A stretch of 64,000 nucleotides of DNA, taken from Serratia bockelmannii (lineage in GTDB: Bacteria > Pseudomonadota > Gammaproteobacteria > Enterobacterales > Enterobacteriaceae). Shown piece after piece: positions 1 through 7,769 of this stretch. The stretch covers positions 1 to 64,000 of the forward strand of contig NZ_VOUX01000006.1 in NCBI RefSeq assembly GCF_008011855.1, read 5' to 3'. Under the pieces are notes generated by a model. The model worked only from the letters and a program-made list of their open reading frames with translations, was not told the DNA's origin and did not search any database. Position 1 is the first letter of the stretch. Every line of letters begins with the position of its first letter. Made by a program: the position numbers and the translations under genes.

Positions 1-77
1 ATCCTCATAAACTACGGGCGAAAAAAAACCTGCTTTAAAAAGCAGGTTTTTCGAATGGTGGTCGGCGAGAGAGGATT
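1..77. repeat. Direct repeat copy 1, carrying a tRNA-Pro 3' remnant
   Basis: These 77 bases are identical to 166-242, giving a 165-bp period. The copy holds a terminator hairpin and then about 19 nt (59-77) of the 3' end of the tRNA-Pro gene, CCA included, after which similarity stops abruptly. It looks like a partial duplication of the tRNA 3' end and its terminator. The copy begins at the window edge, so the repeat may extend further left. Confidence 0.9.
21..51 (-). terminator. Rho-independent terminator in repeat copy 1
   Basis: On the minus strand an AAACCTGC/GCAGGTTT stem is followed by a run of eight T. It is identical to the terminator at 186-216 and follows the truncated tRNA remnant. 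Confidence 0.75.
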
Positions 78-78
78 A

Positions 79-161
79 CGCGCATCTTTGATGCGCGCCC
101 TGCGGGCCGTTGCTAAAGCAACGTTGTCTCGCTTCGCGAGGCTCGAACCTCCTGCGGAGGT
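79..161. repeat. Chain of five adjacent short hairpins
   Basis: Five perfect inverted repeats follow one another almost without spacers: 79-97 (CGCGCATC/GATGCGCG), 97-107 (GCCC/GGGC, loop TGC), 108-123 (CGTTGCT/AGCAACG), 128-140 (CTCGC/GCGAG, loop TTC) and 147-161 (ACCTCC/GGAGGT, loop TGC). No ORF here looks real. The block sits between the two 77-bp direct repeats. Its function is unknown; it resembles an enterobacterial intergenic repeat element. Confidence 0.75.
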
Positions 162-165
162 ACTC

Positions 166-242
166 ATCCTCATAAACTACGGGCGAAAAAAAACCTGCTT
201 TAAAAAGCAGGTTTTTCGAATGGTGGTCGGCGAGAGAGGATT
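166..242. repeat. Direct repeat copy 2, overlapping the intact tRNA-Pro 3' end
   Basis: Identical to 1-77. In this copy the sequence runs on into the complete tRNA-Pro gene, so it is probably the parental version. Confidence 0.9.
186..216 (-). terminator. Rho-independent terminator of tRNA-Pro
   Basis: The minus strand forms an AAACCTGC/GCAGGTTT stem followed by eight T, lying 8 nt past the CCA end of the tRNA-Pro gene. Confidence 0.85.
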
Positions 243-300
243 CGAACCTCCGACCCACTGGTCCCAAACCAGTTGCGCTACCAAGCTGCGCTACTCGCCG
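224..300 (-). tRNA. tRNA-Pro (anticodon UGG)
   Basis: The 77-nt minus-strand sequence has a 7-bp acceptor stem (CGGCGAG/CTCGCCG), an encoded CCA, the T-loop GGTTCGAATCC and the anticodon arm ACTGG-TTTGGGA-CCAGT, which gives anticodon TGG and reads CCA/CCN proline codons. It closely matches E. coli proM, but here it stands alone rather than in an arg-his-leu-pro tRNA operon. Confidence 0.97.
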
Positions 301-388
301 ATGCGGGGCGCATCTTACTGCTGGCGGTTATAGGCGTCAATCACTTTTTTTCGCCTGCATTTCAAGTGGTGATAAAAGCGCCATAATG

Positions 389-412
389 CGCTGCGCCGGG
401 GGCTGCGCAGCG
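389..412 (-). terminator. GC-rich hairpin after uhpC
   Basis: An 8-bp perfect stem (CGCTGCGC/GCGCAGCG) lies 9 nt beyond the uhpC stop. On the minus strand it is followed by only a short T-poor stretch, so it is a weak or Rho-assisted terminator candidate. Confidence 0.4.
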
Positions 413-420
413 AATTTTAC

Positions 421-1752
421 TCAGGCCTTGGCCGGTTTCAGCGCCGGCGTCTGCGCACGCAGGAACGGCAGCAGGAACAGCGCCGACAGGCAGGCGGCGA
501 TGGAAATCACCACGAAGAAGCCGTTCCAGTGCCAGACTTCCATCACTCGCGCAATCGGATAGCCGGACAGCGCTGCGCCCAGGTAGGCGAACAGGCCGAC
601 GAAACCGGTCGCCGCGCCCGCCGCATCCTTGTGCGAGCACTCCGCCGCCGCCATGCCGATCAGCATCTGCGGGCCGAAGATGAAGAAGCCGATGGCGAAG
701 AAGCAGCAGGCCTGCAGCAGGTAGGTCACGCCCGGCATCAGCCACAGCGCCGCCACCGACAGGAAGATACCGATGGCGAAAATCAGGTTCATCGGGCCGC
801 GGTTGCCGCGGAACAGCTTGTCGGAGCCCCAACCGGCCACCAGTGAACCGATAAAACCGCCCACTTCAAACAGCGAGATGGCCGAGTTGGCGGTCATCAG
901 CGAATAGCCCTTTTCCTGCGTCAGGTAGAGGTTGCCCCAGTCGTTGATCGCGGTACGCACGATGTACACCAGCACGTAAGAGACCGCCAACAGCCAGATG
1001 TACTTGTTGGTCAGCACGTAGCGTTTGATGATCTCGCGGTTGCTCAGCCCCTGGCCTTCCGATTCCTGCACCAGCTCCATGGCGTCGTTACGCCATTTGC
1101 CGACGCTCGGCAACCCCAGGGTGGATGGCTTGTCGCGCAGGCGCCAGCACATCAGCAGGCCGAGCACCACGCCGATGATGCCAGGAATGATCATGCCGTA
1201 ACGCCAGCTGAAGTGCAGCGAGATAAAGCCCACCAGCAGCGGGATCAGCGCGCCGCCGACGTTGTGCGAGGTGTTCCAGATCGCCCACCAACTGCCGCGC
1301 TCGGAACGCGAATACCAGCTGGTGAGGATTTTGGAGCACGGCGGCCACCCCCAACCCTGGAAGAAGGCGTTGAGGATCCACAGCGTGCCCAGCATCAGCA
1401 GCGACGAGCTGAGGCCGAAGAAGATATTCAGCACCCCGGTCATGATCAGGCCCAACCCCATAAAGTAACGCGGGTTGGAGCGATCGCTGATCATGCCGGA
1501 AATGAATTTCGAGCAGCCGTAGGTGATGTAGAACAGCGTGCCGAGGATACCGACGTCGGACATCGTCAGACCCAGATCGCTCAGCATCGCCGGCATGATG
1601 AAGTTGAAGCTTTTGCGCGTGAAGTAAAACGCAGCGTAGCCGATGTACATGGTGCACATCAGCTGGATGCGCCAGTATTTGTAGCTGGCGTCGATCTGCC
1701 GTTGATCGGTGACCTGCGGCGCGTCCGAGCGGCTTTTAAGGAAAGACCACAT
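421..1752 (-). CDS. uhpC: Hexose-phosphate sensor, MFS-type regulatory protein UhpC
   Basis: 443-residue inner-membrane protein of the organophosphate:phosphate antiporter branch of the MFS. It matches E. coli UhpC closely along its length, including FYFTRKSFN near residue 45, SDRSN.RYFMG, NAFFQGWGWPPC, AINDWGNLY and GPQMLIGMAAAECSHK. In the known Uhp system UhpC senses external glucose-6-phosphate and activates the kinase UhpB, so it is a receptor more than a bulk transporter. It is the last gene of uhpA-uhpB-uhpC, 95 nt after uhpB. The transporter gene uhpT, which follows uhpC in E. coli, is absent; a tRNA-Pro gene lies there instead. UhpC rather than UhpT is chosen from these motifs and from the uhpAB neighbours. 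Confidence 0.93.
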   Translation of the reverse strand: MWSFLKSRSDAPQVTDQRQIDASYKYWRIQLMCTMYIGYAAFYFTRKSFNFIMPAMLSDLGLTMSDVGILGTLFYITYGCSKFISGMISDRSNPRYFMGLGLIMTGVLNIFFGLSSSLLMLGTLWILNAFFQGWGWPPCSKILTSWYSRSERGSWWAIWNTSHNVGGALIPLLVGFISLHFSWRYGMIIPGIIGVVLGLLMCWRLRDKPSTLGLPSVGKWRNDAMELVQESEGQGLSNREIIKRYVLTNKYIWLLAVSYVLVYIVRTAINDWGNLYLTQEKGYSLMTANSAISLFEVGGFIGSLVAGWGSDKLFRGNRGPMNLIFAIGIFLSVAALWLMPGVTYLLQACCFFAIGFFIFGPQMLIGMAAAECSHKDAAGAATGFVGLFAYLGAALSGYPIARVMEVWHWNGFFVVISIAACLSALFLLPFLRAQTPALKPAKA

Positions 1753-1847
1753 GTGGAACCTCAGAGGATTGAATAAAGTGCCGCTATGATGCTCCCCGCG
1801 CGCGCGGGAGGCTTACGCCGGATTCCCGACGCAGTTAGGAGTTTTTC

Positions 1848-3392
1848 CTAGTTTTGCGCTTGCTCCGGTGAAACTGTGGGCAAGATCACACTCAAACAGG
1901 CGCCCCGCTCCGAGGTGAGCCGCAGGCTGCCGCCGAGGGCGCTGATGCGCTCCTGCATGCCGCGCAGGCCATACCCCGGCTGATGGTTTTCCGCCTCGAA
2001 GCCCACGCCGTTGTCGCGGATGGTCAGGGCGATCAGCGGCGCGGCGCCTTTGCGCGGCTGCAGGCGTGCGTCCAGCTCCAGGCGGCTGGCGCCGGCGTGG
2101 CGGCACACATTGGTCACCCCTTCCTGACACACCCGGTACAGCGTGATTTTCAGCGTTTCATCCAGCAGCTCGTCCGGTACCTGCCACTGCAGGCTGCTCA
2201 CCAGCGATGCGTCCTGCGGCAGCGATTCCCGCAGCATCGCCGCCACCGCCGCCGACAGCGGCAGGTTGTTCAGCGCCGCCGGCCACAGCTGGGTCAGCAC
2301 GTCGTGCACCCCGTCGTAGACCCGCAGCGCCAACGCATCGATGGTGTCGGCGCAGCCGATCACCGCCGGTTCCGGCGCCAGGCGTTTGACGATGCTGGCT
2401 TGGGTGCGGATCACGGTGATGGTCTGCCCCACTTCATCGTGCAGCTCGCGCGCCACCTCGCGCCGGGTTTGCTCCTCCGCCGTCACCAGCGCCCGCGCCA
2501 GCTGGCGGTTCTCCGCCAGCCGCAGCCGCAACTGTTGATTCAGTTCGCGCTGGCGCTGAATGCCGGCGCCCAGCAGCAGCCCGGTCAGGCTTTGAGCCAA
2601 CAGCGACAGCAGCAGATCGCGGTGCGACTCCGGCTGCGGCGGCTCGTTGACCATCAGCGCCACGCCGTTGAGCAGCGTCGCCAACAACGCGCCCTGCCAG
2701 CCATAGCGATAAGACATGAACACGATAGGAATGGCCAGGCAGAACGGTGCGAAACGCCGCAGCTCGGCGGCGTTCACCTGCTGCTGCAGCCAGATGCTGA
2801 ATGCAAACAGCAGCAGATAGCTGGCCAGGTGGCCCAGACGCAGCTCCACCGGCTTGTGGATCAGCCCCGGCTCCAGCGGCACCCAGATTTGGCGTGCCAG
2901 ATAGTGCCACAACAGCAGGCAGGTCGGCGCGATGGTGAAACCGCCGGTCAGGCCGAGCAGCAGCGCACGGGCGCCTTCGCCGCTCACCAGCTGCCACACC
3001 AGCGCCTGCAGCAAGGCGGCGGTGGCCACCACCGCGCCCTGCAACAGCGGCCATCGCCATTCGCTGTCGCTCTGCTGATGGCGCAACAGCCACGGCGAGG
3101 CCAGCAGGCTGAGCAGCACCGTCAGCACCAGCACCGCCACCGACGCCCACAGCGCCGGGCCGTAACCGAACTGGTCCGCCAGCAGCGCCATCAGCAGCAG
3201 GTCGGCCAGCAGGATCCCCGGCCAGAAACGGTACGGGCTCTGCAGCAAAATGCCCATGCGCAAGCCGAACGGGAACAACAGCAGCGCCTGCCAGGGCGGG
3301 TCGATCAGCGCGGTGCCGATGCCCCACAGGCAAAACGAGCTGGCGGCGTAGATGAAAAACAGCGCCAGCTGGGTGATCAGACGCTGCGTCAC
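1848..3392 (-). CDS. uhpB: Sensor histidine kinase UhpB
   Basis: 514 residues, close to the family length of about 500. The N-terminal half (residues 1-280) is very hydrophobic with about eight membrane segments (MASE1 type). A HisKA_3 dimerisation domain follows with the phospho-acceptor motif [10 protein letters not shown] (His318), then a HATPase_c domain with DNGVGF and [16 protein letters not shown]. UhpB autophosphorylates and passes phosphate to UhpA when UhpC senses glucose-6-phosphate. Its start overlaps the uhpA stop by 4 nt (ATGA), which indicates translational coupling. Confidence 0.95.
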   Translation of the reverse strand: MTQRLITQLALFFIYAASSFCLWGIGTALIDPPWQALLLFPFGLRMGILLQSPYRFWPGILLADLLLMALLADQFGYGPALWASVAVLVLTVLLSLLASPWLLRHQQSDSEWRWPLLQGAVVATAALLQALVWQLVSGEGARALLLGLTGGFTIAPTCLLLWHYLARQIWVPLEPGLIHKPVELRLGHLASYLLLFAFSIWLQQQVNAAELRRFAPFCLAIPIVFMSYRYGWQGALLATLLNGVALMVNEPPQPESHRDLLLSLLAQSLTGLLLGAGIQRQRELNQQLRLRLAENRQLARALVTAEEQTRREVARELHDEVGQTITVIRTQASIVKRLAPEPAVIGCADTIDALALRVYDGVHDVLTQLWPAALNNLPLSAAVAAMLRESLPQDASLVSSLQWQVPDELLDETLKITLYRVCQEGVTNVCRHAGASRLELDARLQPRKGAAPLIALTIRDNGVGFEAENHQPGYGLRGMQERISALGGSLRLTSERGACLSVILPTVSPEQAQN

Positions 3393-3979
3393 AGGTTCAG
3401 CATCCGTCTGGCCAGCTCAACGTTGTTGGTGATGCCCAGCTTGGCGAACAGGTTGGCGCGATGCACATGCACCGTCTTCGGCGACAGCCCCAAGGCGGCG
3501 GCGATCTCGCGCACCTCCTGGCCCTGCGCCAGCAATAGCGCGATCTCGCGCTCGCGGCGGGTCAATGGATCCACCTTCACCCGCGCCAACTGCTGCGCGA
3601 TTTCCGGCATCAGGTAGACGCCGCCGCCGGCGACGGTGCGCACCGCGGTGATCAGATCTTCCGGTTTGCAACGCTTGGAGAGGAAACCGCTGGCGCCGCG
3701 TTCCAGCGCCATTTCCACCAGCGCCGGGTTATCGTGCATCGACAGCATCACCACGCGGATGCCGGAAGGAATGTCCGCCAGCAGATCCAGCCCGCTGCCG
3801 TCCGGCATCGAAATGTCGCAAATGCAGATTTCCGTCTCCAGCCCCGGCAGGCCGGCGCGCGCCTGCGCCGCGCTGCTGAACTCGCCCACCACCTGAATAT
3901 CGGCCTCCAGCGACAGCAGCTGCACAAAGCCCGAACGCACAATGTCATGATCGTCGATAAACGCCACGCGCAGGGTCAT
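3389..3979 (-). CDS. uhpA: Response regulator UhpA (NarL/LuxR type)
   Basis: 196 residues. The receiver domain (1-120) has the acidic pair D9/D10, phospho-acceptor D55 in CDISMPD and Lys102. A LuxR-type HTH spans about 138-192 ([16 protein letters not shown]...[18 protein letters not shown]). It matches E. coli UhpA. In E. coli phospho-UhpA activates uhpT; no uhpT is present beside it here, so its target promoter lies outside the window or differs. It is the first gene of uhpABC. The 123 bp between uhpA and eptB holds its promoter, which was not resolved. Confidence 0.95.
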   Translation of the reverse strand: MTLRVAFIDDHDIVRSGFVQLLSLEADIQVVGEFSSAAQARAGLPGLETEICICDISMPDGSGLDLLADIPSGIRVVMLSMHDNPALVEMALERGASGFLSKRCKPEDLITAVRTVAGGGVYLMPEIAQQLARVKVDPLTRREREIALLLAQGQEVREIAAALGLSPKTVHVHRANLFAKLGITNNVELARRMLNL

Positions 3980-4068
3980 GGAAATCTCCGGTTAGAAGGG
4001 GAAGTGCGCAAGTATACCGTATGCACACACCGGAATAATTGATGAAGAGAATGTATTGAGTGAAATTA

Positions 4069-4093
4069 CCGGGTGCGCAAGACAGGCACCCGG
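4069..4093 (-). terminator. Hairpin after eptB
   Basis: The stem CCGGGTGC/GCACCCGG lies just past the eptB stop and is followed on the minus strand by TAATTTC. It is a plausible terminator with a poor U-tract, placed between eptB and uhpA. Confidence 0.5.
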
Positions 4094-4102
4094 CGGGAGA
4101 GG

Positions 4103-5797
4103 TTACAGGCGGGCAGGCGCCGTTTTATCCTGCGGCAGATGGCACCAGTTGTTTTTATCCACGATGCCGCCATCGGGAGACGTGTAGCCGAGGCAGCCGA
4201 GGATGGTGTCGAACAGCTCGACGTGGCGATGCGTTTTGCCGATGCGCTGCTGCGCCTGCAGCTGCTCAAAGGCGCTGAGGTGCTGCGGGTTTTCGAGGAA
4301 CTTGTCCGACGCCCACACGATCATCGGCACGCGGAACTGCTCCGGCGGCGCCATTTCGCGCGGCGTGCCGTGCAGGTGCGTATTCTCACCGATCGATTCG
4401 CCGTGATCGGCGGCATAGAACACGATGGCCTTCTTGTCCCGCACCTGGTCGATCACATTACTGATAAAGCTGTCGGTATACAGCACCGTATTGTCGAAGG
4501 CGTTGATCAACTGGGCCTTGGTGCACGAATCATCCACCCCCATGCACTCCGGCTGATAGCGCGCATAGCTGCGCGGATAGCGCTGCGAGTACAGGTAGTG
4601 CGAGCCTTTGGTATGCAGGATCACCAGGTGTTTGCCCTTCGGATAACGCGCCAGCGACTCCTTCATTTCGTCCACCAGCAGCATATCGTCGACCGCCTTA
4701 CCGTCGTTGCGCTTCTCGGACGCGATCATCTCGCGGAACGAATAGTTGTTCACCTCGGTGTTGTTGTAGAACCACACCTCGCTCTGCATGGCGAACAGCT
4801 CGGAAGAGAAGCCCAGATCCTTCAGCACCGCGAACACGTTCTGCTCTTTCAGCGTGCGCTGCGGGTTGTCTTCGGTGCCGCCTTCGCGCACGAACATGCA
4901 GCGCAGCGACAGCTTGGTAGCGGTGTCACACGACTCGCCGCGGAACGCCACCAGATTCTTCTCTTTAGACAGCCGCGGCGTGGTATCACGCTCATAGCCC
5001 AGCATGCCCATGTGATCCCAGCGCGTGGTCTCACCGATGATGAACACCACGTAGGTATCGTCGATATCCGCCGGTGGTACATAGGTGAAGTGTTTGCCCG
5101 GATCGAACATCGTGCTCTGGTCCTGGCTTTCGTCATAGCGGGTGTAGGCAAACAGCCCCAGCGCCGACAGCCAGTTGGACGGCAGATACGAGTGCGCTAC
5201 CACGCCGCCGTAGCTCGGCAGATCGACGTTGGAGAGCTTCTCTTGCACGCTTTGCTCATCGTCCAGCATGCGCAGCGGCAGCCAGACCAACGCCACCACC
5301 GCCAGCAACACCATCAGCGGTTTGATGCGATGGCCGGGGGTTTTCAGCTGTTCGATCAGGGTGTAACGCAGGCTGTTTTTCCAGATCAGCAGCAGCGGCA
5401 AGGCGCTGAGCGCCACCATCCACAGCACAAAGTGCAGGCCAACCACCTCTTTCGACAGATCGATGTCGGTGGTCATCACCGACACCACGATGCCGTAGCC
5501 AATCACCACGTTGAAAAACGTCATGTAGTAGCTGGCAGCCACCGAAATCAACACCAGCAGCGAGGCGACGATGCGATAAAACAGCCGGCCGCCGAGCGAT
5601 ACCAGCCGCATGATGAAGAATGTGAACAGGACGATAGCGATGACTTCCGTCACCGCCGAAATAAGCTTAATCCCCTGAATGCCATGCGCCAACGAATCAA
5701 AACGGCGATAGAAAACGGACAGGTTGAGAAAGATGCCGATATAGATCGCTAACAATAACGATAAATTCTGCTGCGATAGCGATTTAACTTTGTTCAT
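4103..5797 (-). CDS. eptB: Kdo2-lipid A phosphoethanolamine 7''-transferase EptB
   Basis: 564 residues (E. coli EptB 563). Five hydrophobic segments fill the first 180 residues. A periplasmic alkaline-phosphatase-fold sulfatase domain follows, with the nucleophile motif FIIGETTRWDHMG, the disulfide-rich region CDTATKLSLRCMF, and the metal-site motifs ADHGES and HGTPRE. It transfers phosphoethanolamine from phosphatidylethanolamine to the outer Kdo of the LPS core, lowering surface charge and affecting polymyxin susceptibility. The choice of EptB over EptA/EptC rests on near-identity to E. coli EptB in VVIGYGIVVSVMTTDIDLS and DKKAIVFYAADHGESI. It appears monocistronic. Confidence 0.93.
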   Translation of the reverse strand: MNKVKSLSQQNLSLLLAIYIGIFLNLSVFYRRFDSLAHGIQGIKLISAVTEVIAIVLFTFFIMRLVSLGGRLFYRIVASLLVLISVAASYYMTFFNVVIGYGIVVSVMTTDIDLSKEVVGLHFVLWMVALSALPLLLIWKNSLRYTLIEQLKTPGHRIKPLMVLLAVVALVWLPLRMLDDEQSVQEKLSNVDLPSYGGVVAHSYLPSNWLSALGLFAYTRYDESQDQSTMFDPGKHFTYVPPADIDDTYVVFIIGETTRWDHMGMLGYERDTTPRLSKEKNLVAFRGESCDTATKLSLRCMFVREGGTEDNPQRTLKEQNVFAVLKDLGFSSELFAMQSEVWFYNNTEVNNYSFREMIASEKRNDGKAVDDMLLVDEMKESLARYPKGKHLVILHTKGSHYLYSQRYPRSYARYQPECMGVDDSCTKAQLINAFDNTVLYTDSFISNVIDQVRDKKAIVFYAADHGESIGENTHLHGTPREMAPPEQFRVPMIVWASDKFLENPQHLSAFEQLQAQQRIGKTHRHVELFDTILGCLGYTSPDGGIVDKNNWCHLPQDKTAPARL

Positions 5798-5974
5798 GTA
5801 ACGCGGTGGCTCCGGGGGCGGTGTAGCGGTTCTGACTCAGTCAGACACTGATTGCGGCTTCTGGTTCAGCCAACCGGCAATAAGCGTTATTTTGCGGGTA
5901 ATAATCAAGAGAATTCTCACAAAACGGACAAAATTTACCGTTTTTTTGAACGATTTTCAGGCAGGGCACGCAAG

Positions 5975-6006
5975 AAAATGGAGGGACAAACCCTCCATTT
6001 TTTCCA
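5975..6006. terminator. Bidirectional terminator between ohr and eptB
   Basis: The perfect stem AAAATGGAGGG/CCCTCCATTTT has a 5-nt loop and a T-run on the plus side. On the minus strand it lies about 17 nt past the ohr stop and ends in ATTTTC, so it should terminate ohr before eptB. Confidence 0.8.
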
Positions 6007-6022
6007 TATTTCGGCAAAAATC

Positions 6023-6448
6023 TTACTTAACGTTCAGAGTCACATCGATATTTCCACGGGTAGCGTTGGAGTATGGGCACACCACGTGCGCCTTTTTCAC
6101 CAGATCTTCCGCCACGCTGCGCTCGATGCCCGGCAGCGAGATATCCAGCTGCACTTCGATGCCGAAGCCGTTCGGGATCTCACCGATGCCGACGGTGCCG
6201 TCGATCTTGGCTTCGGCCGGGATTTTGACCTTTTCCTTCGCCGCGACAAACTTCAACGCGCCGAGGAAACAGGCCGAGTAACCGGCAGCGAACAGCTGCT
6301 CGGGATTGGTAACTTCGCCGCCGGCGCCGCCCATCTCTTTCGGCACGCCCAATTTCACGTCCAACACGCCGTCGGAGGAGGTCGCACGGCCGTCGCGGCC
6401 GCCGGTTGCGGTGGCGTGAGCGCGGTAAACCACTTTCTCAATAGACAT
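6023..6448 (-). CDS. ohr: Organic hydroperoxide resistance peroxiredoxin Ohr
   Basis: 141 residues, the family length. The two catalytic cysteines are in place: C60 in [12 protein letters not shown] and C124 in [13 protein letters not shown]. Ohr is a cytosolic homodimer that reduces fatty-acid and other organic hydroperoxides with lipoyl-protein electrons. The VCPYS.A motif and its length fit Ohr better than OsmC. The cognate regulator gene ohrR lies upstream in the same orientation. A candidate OhrR operator precedes the gene at 6522-6540. Confidence 0.95.
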   Translation of the reverse strand: MSIEKVVYRAHATATGGRDGRATSSDGVLDVKLGVPKEMGGAGGEVTNPEQLFAAGYSACFLGALKFVAAKEKVKIPAEAKIDGTVGIGEIPNGFGIEVQLDISLPGIERSVAEDLVKKAHVVCPYSNATRGNIDVTLNVK

Positions 6449-6521
6449 CGTTCATTCCTTCTTGCTGGTTGGCGAGATGACTACGGCTTCCACGAGGTAA
6501 AGCCGGTCACATATTTATCTT

Positions 6522-6540
6522 TTGCGATTAAATCGCGCAC
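6522..6540. promoter_or_regulatory. Candidate OhrR operator upstream of ohr
   Basis: TTGCGATTAAATCGCGCAC contains the perfect 13-bp inverted repeat GCGATTAAATCGC, 74 nt upstream of the ohr start. Nearly the same sequence precedes ohrR (7091-7109, minus strand). The pairing suggests one repressor controls both genes. Confidence 0.65.
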
Positions 6541-6608
6541 TACTTATTTTTGACACTTATTAACCAGTGTAGACCACCCGTGCCGTTCTTGCGTCCGGCG
6601 GCGGTGGG

Positions 6609-7073
6609 TCAAATCTGATCGATCAGGCTGCCGCGCAGCTTTTCCAGCTGCTGTTTGAGCGAGACGATCTCGTCCAGGCTGCAGTCGGTAGCGCACATCA
6701 CCGCCTCGGGCACCGATTGCGCCCGCTCGCGCAGCGCGCGGCCGGCTTCGGTCAGGGCGATGATCACCTGCCGCTCGTCGGTGGTGGCGCGATAGCGCAC
6801 CAGCAAACCGGCGGTTTCCAGCCGCTTCAGCAGCGGCGTCAGCGTGGCGGAATCGAGGAACAGCCGCTCGCCGATATCCGATACCGTCACCCGATCGCGT
6901 TCCCACAGCACCATCATCACCAGGTATTGCGGGTAGGTGAGTTCGAGCTGACTCAACAGCTTGCGGTAGACTTTGTGCAACGCCAGATTGGCGGAGTACA
7001 GCGCGAAACAGAGCTGCTGATCGAGCTGTAGCAGGTTCTTCGCCTTGGGTTGTTCGGTATCGGTGCTTTTCAT
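6609..7073 (-). CDS. ohrR: MarR-family organic-peroxide sensor OhrR
   Basis: 154 residues from the ATG at 7073, with a winged helix across the middle ([24 protein letters not shown]). With this start the redox residues fall at C22 (LCFALYS), Y36, Y47 and C127, the numbering of two-cysteine Xanthomonas OhrR. That supports 7073 over the upstream TTG at 7109, which would lie inside the operator. A further cysteine, C131, follows C127. In the known family oxidation of C22 releases the repressor from DNA, and a disulfide to C127 stabilises the oxidised form. It very likely represses ohr and itself. Confidence 0.92.
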   Translation of the reverse strand: MKSTDTEQPKAKNLLQLDQQLCFALYSANLALHKVYRKLLSQLELTYPQYLVMMVLWERDRVTVSDIGERLFLDSATLTPLLKRLETAGLLVRYRATTDERQVIIALTEAGRALRERAQSVPEAVMCATDCSLDEIVSLKQQLEKLRGSLIDQI

Positions 7074-7090
7074 GTGTACGAATATAGATA

Positions 7091-7109
7091 GCGCACGATG
7101 TAATCGCAA
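7091..7109. promoter_or_regulatory. Candidate OhrR operator upstream of ohrR
   Basis: On the minus strand TTGCGATTACATCGTGCGC differs at only a few positions from the ohr operator (TTGCGATTAAATCGCGCAC). It lies 18 nt upstream of the ohrR ATG and in the divergent region facing the HD-hydrolase gene at 7170, so it could affect both. Confidence 0.62.
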
Positions 7110-7169
7110 GCTATTTCTTGTGAGGTATGCTACCTTTTTTTATGCAGAGGATGCTCGGAGGGAAAGGAA

Positions 7170-7769
7170 ATGACGAACACGCTTGTAGAACGCGCGCGCC
7201 GCTACGCCACCAAGGCGCATGCGGCCATCGATCAGCGCCGCAAATACACCGACGATCCGTATATCGTCCACCCGCAGGCGGTGATGGAGCTGGTGCGCAG
7301 CGTGCCGCACACCGAAGAGATGCTGGCGGCCGCCTGGCTGCATGATACGGTGGAAGACACACCCACCACCCTCGGCGATATCGACAGCCACTTTGGGCCA
7401 AAAGTGGCGGAACTGGTGCGGATGTTGACCAACGTCAGCCACGCCGAGGACGGCAACCGCTTCGAGCGTAAAAACCGCGATCGGCGCCACAGCGCCGGCG
7501 CGTCGCCGCAGGCCAAAACCATCAAGCTGGCGGATCTAATCGACAACACCCGCTCGCTGCTGGACTACGACAGCCACTTCGCCCAGACCTACCTGATCGA
7601 GAAACAGCGCCTGCTGGAAGTGCTGACCGAAGGCGACCCGACGCTGTGGCGCCAAGCCAGCCATATCGTTGAACAGGGGCTGCTCAGGTTGCAGCAGCCA
7701 CCGCACAACGTGCCGGCCAGCTGGTTCGAACACGCCCGCCGGCGCTACCGCGAGAGCGACGCGGCCTGA
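7170..7769 (+). CDS. Small HD-domain hydrolase, SpoT/MESH1-like
   Basis: 199 residues, with a good ribosome site (GGGAAAGGAA) before the ATG. It consists of one HD domain with the metal and active-site residues of small alarmone hydrolases: H34 (IVHP), H58-D59 (AWLHDTVEDT), E62-D63, D122 and N126 (KLADLIDNT). The spacing is almost that of MESH1 (H35, H61, D62, D122, N126). There is no synthetase domain. Members of this group hydrolyse (p)ppGpp, and animal MESH1 also acts on NADPH; which applies here is unknown. It is transcribed divergently from ohrR, so a role linked to peroxide stress is possible but unproven. Its stop directly abuts that of the convergent porin gene. Confidence 0.8.
   Translation: MTNTLVERARRYATKAHAAIDQRRKYTDDPYIVHPQAVMELVRSVPHTEEMLAAAWLHDTVEDTPTTLGDIDSHFGPKVAELVRMLTNVSHAEDGNRFERKNRDRRHSAGASPQAKTIKLADLIDNTRSLLDYDSHFAQTYLIEKQRLLEVLTEGDPTLWRQASHIVEQGLLRLQQPPHNVPASWFEHARRRYRESDAA

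Noticed and set aside
79-161. Hairpin chain as a CRISPR array
   Set aside because: The five hairpins differ in sequence and there are no spacers or repeats of constant length.
1983-3617. A 544-codon plus-strand frame opposite uhpB
   Set aside because: Gln/Arg/His-rich antisense shadow of uhpB with no motif or ribosome site.
4073-5752. A 559-codon plus-strand frame opposite eptB
   Set aside because: Antisense to eptB, composition typical of shadow frames, no family features.
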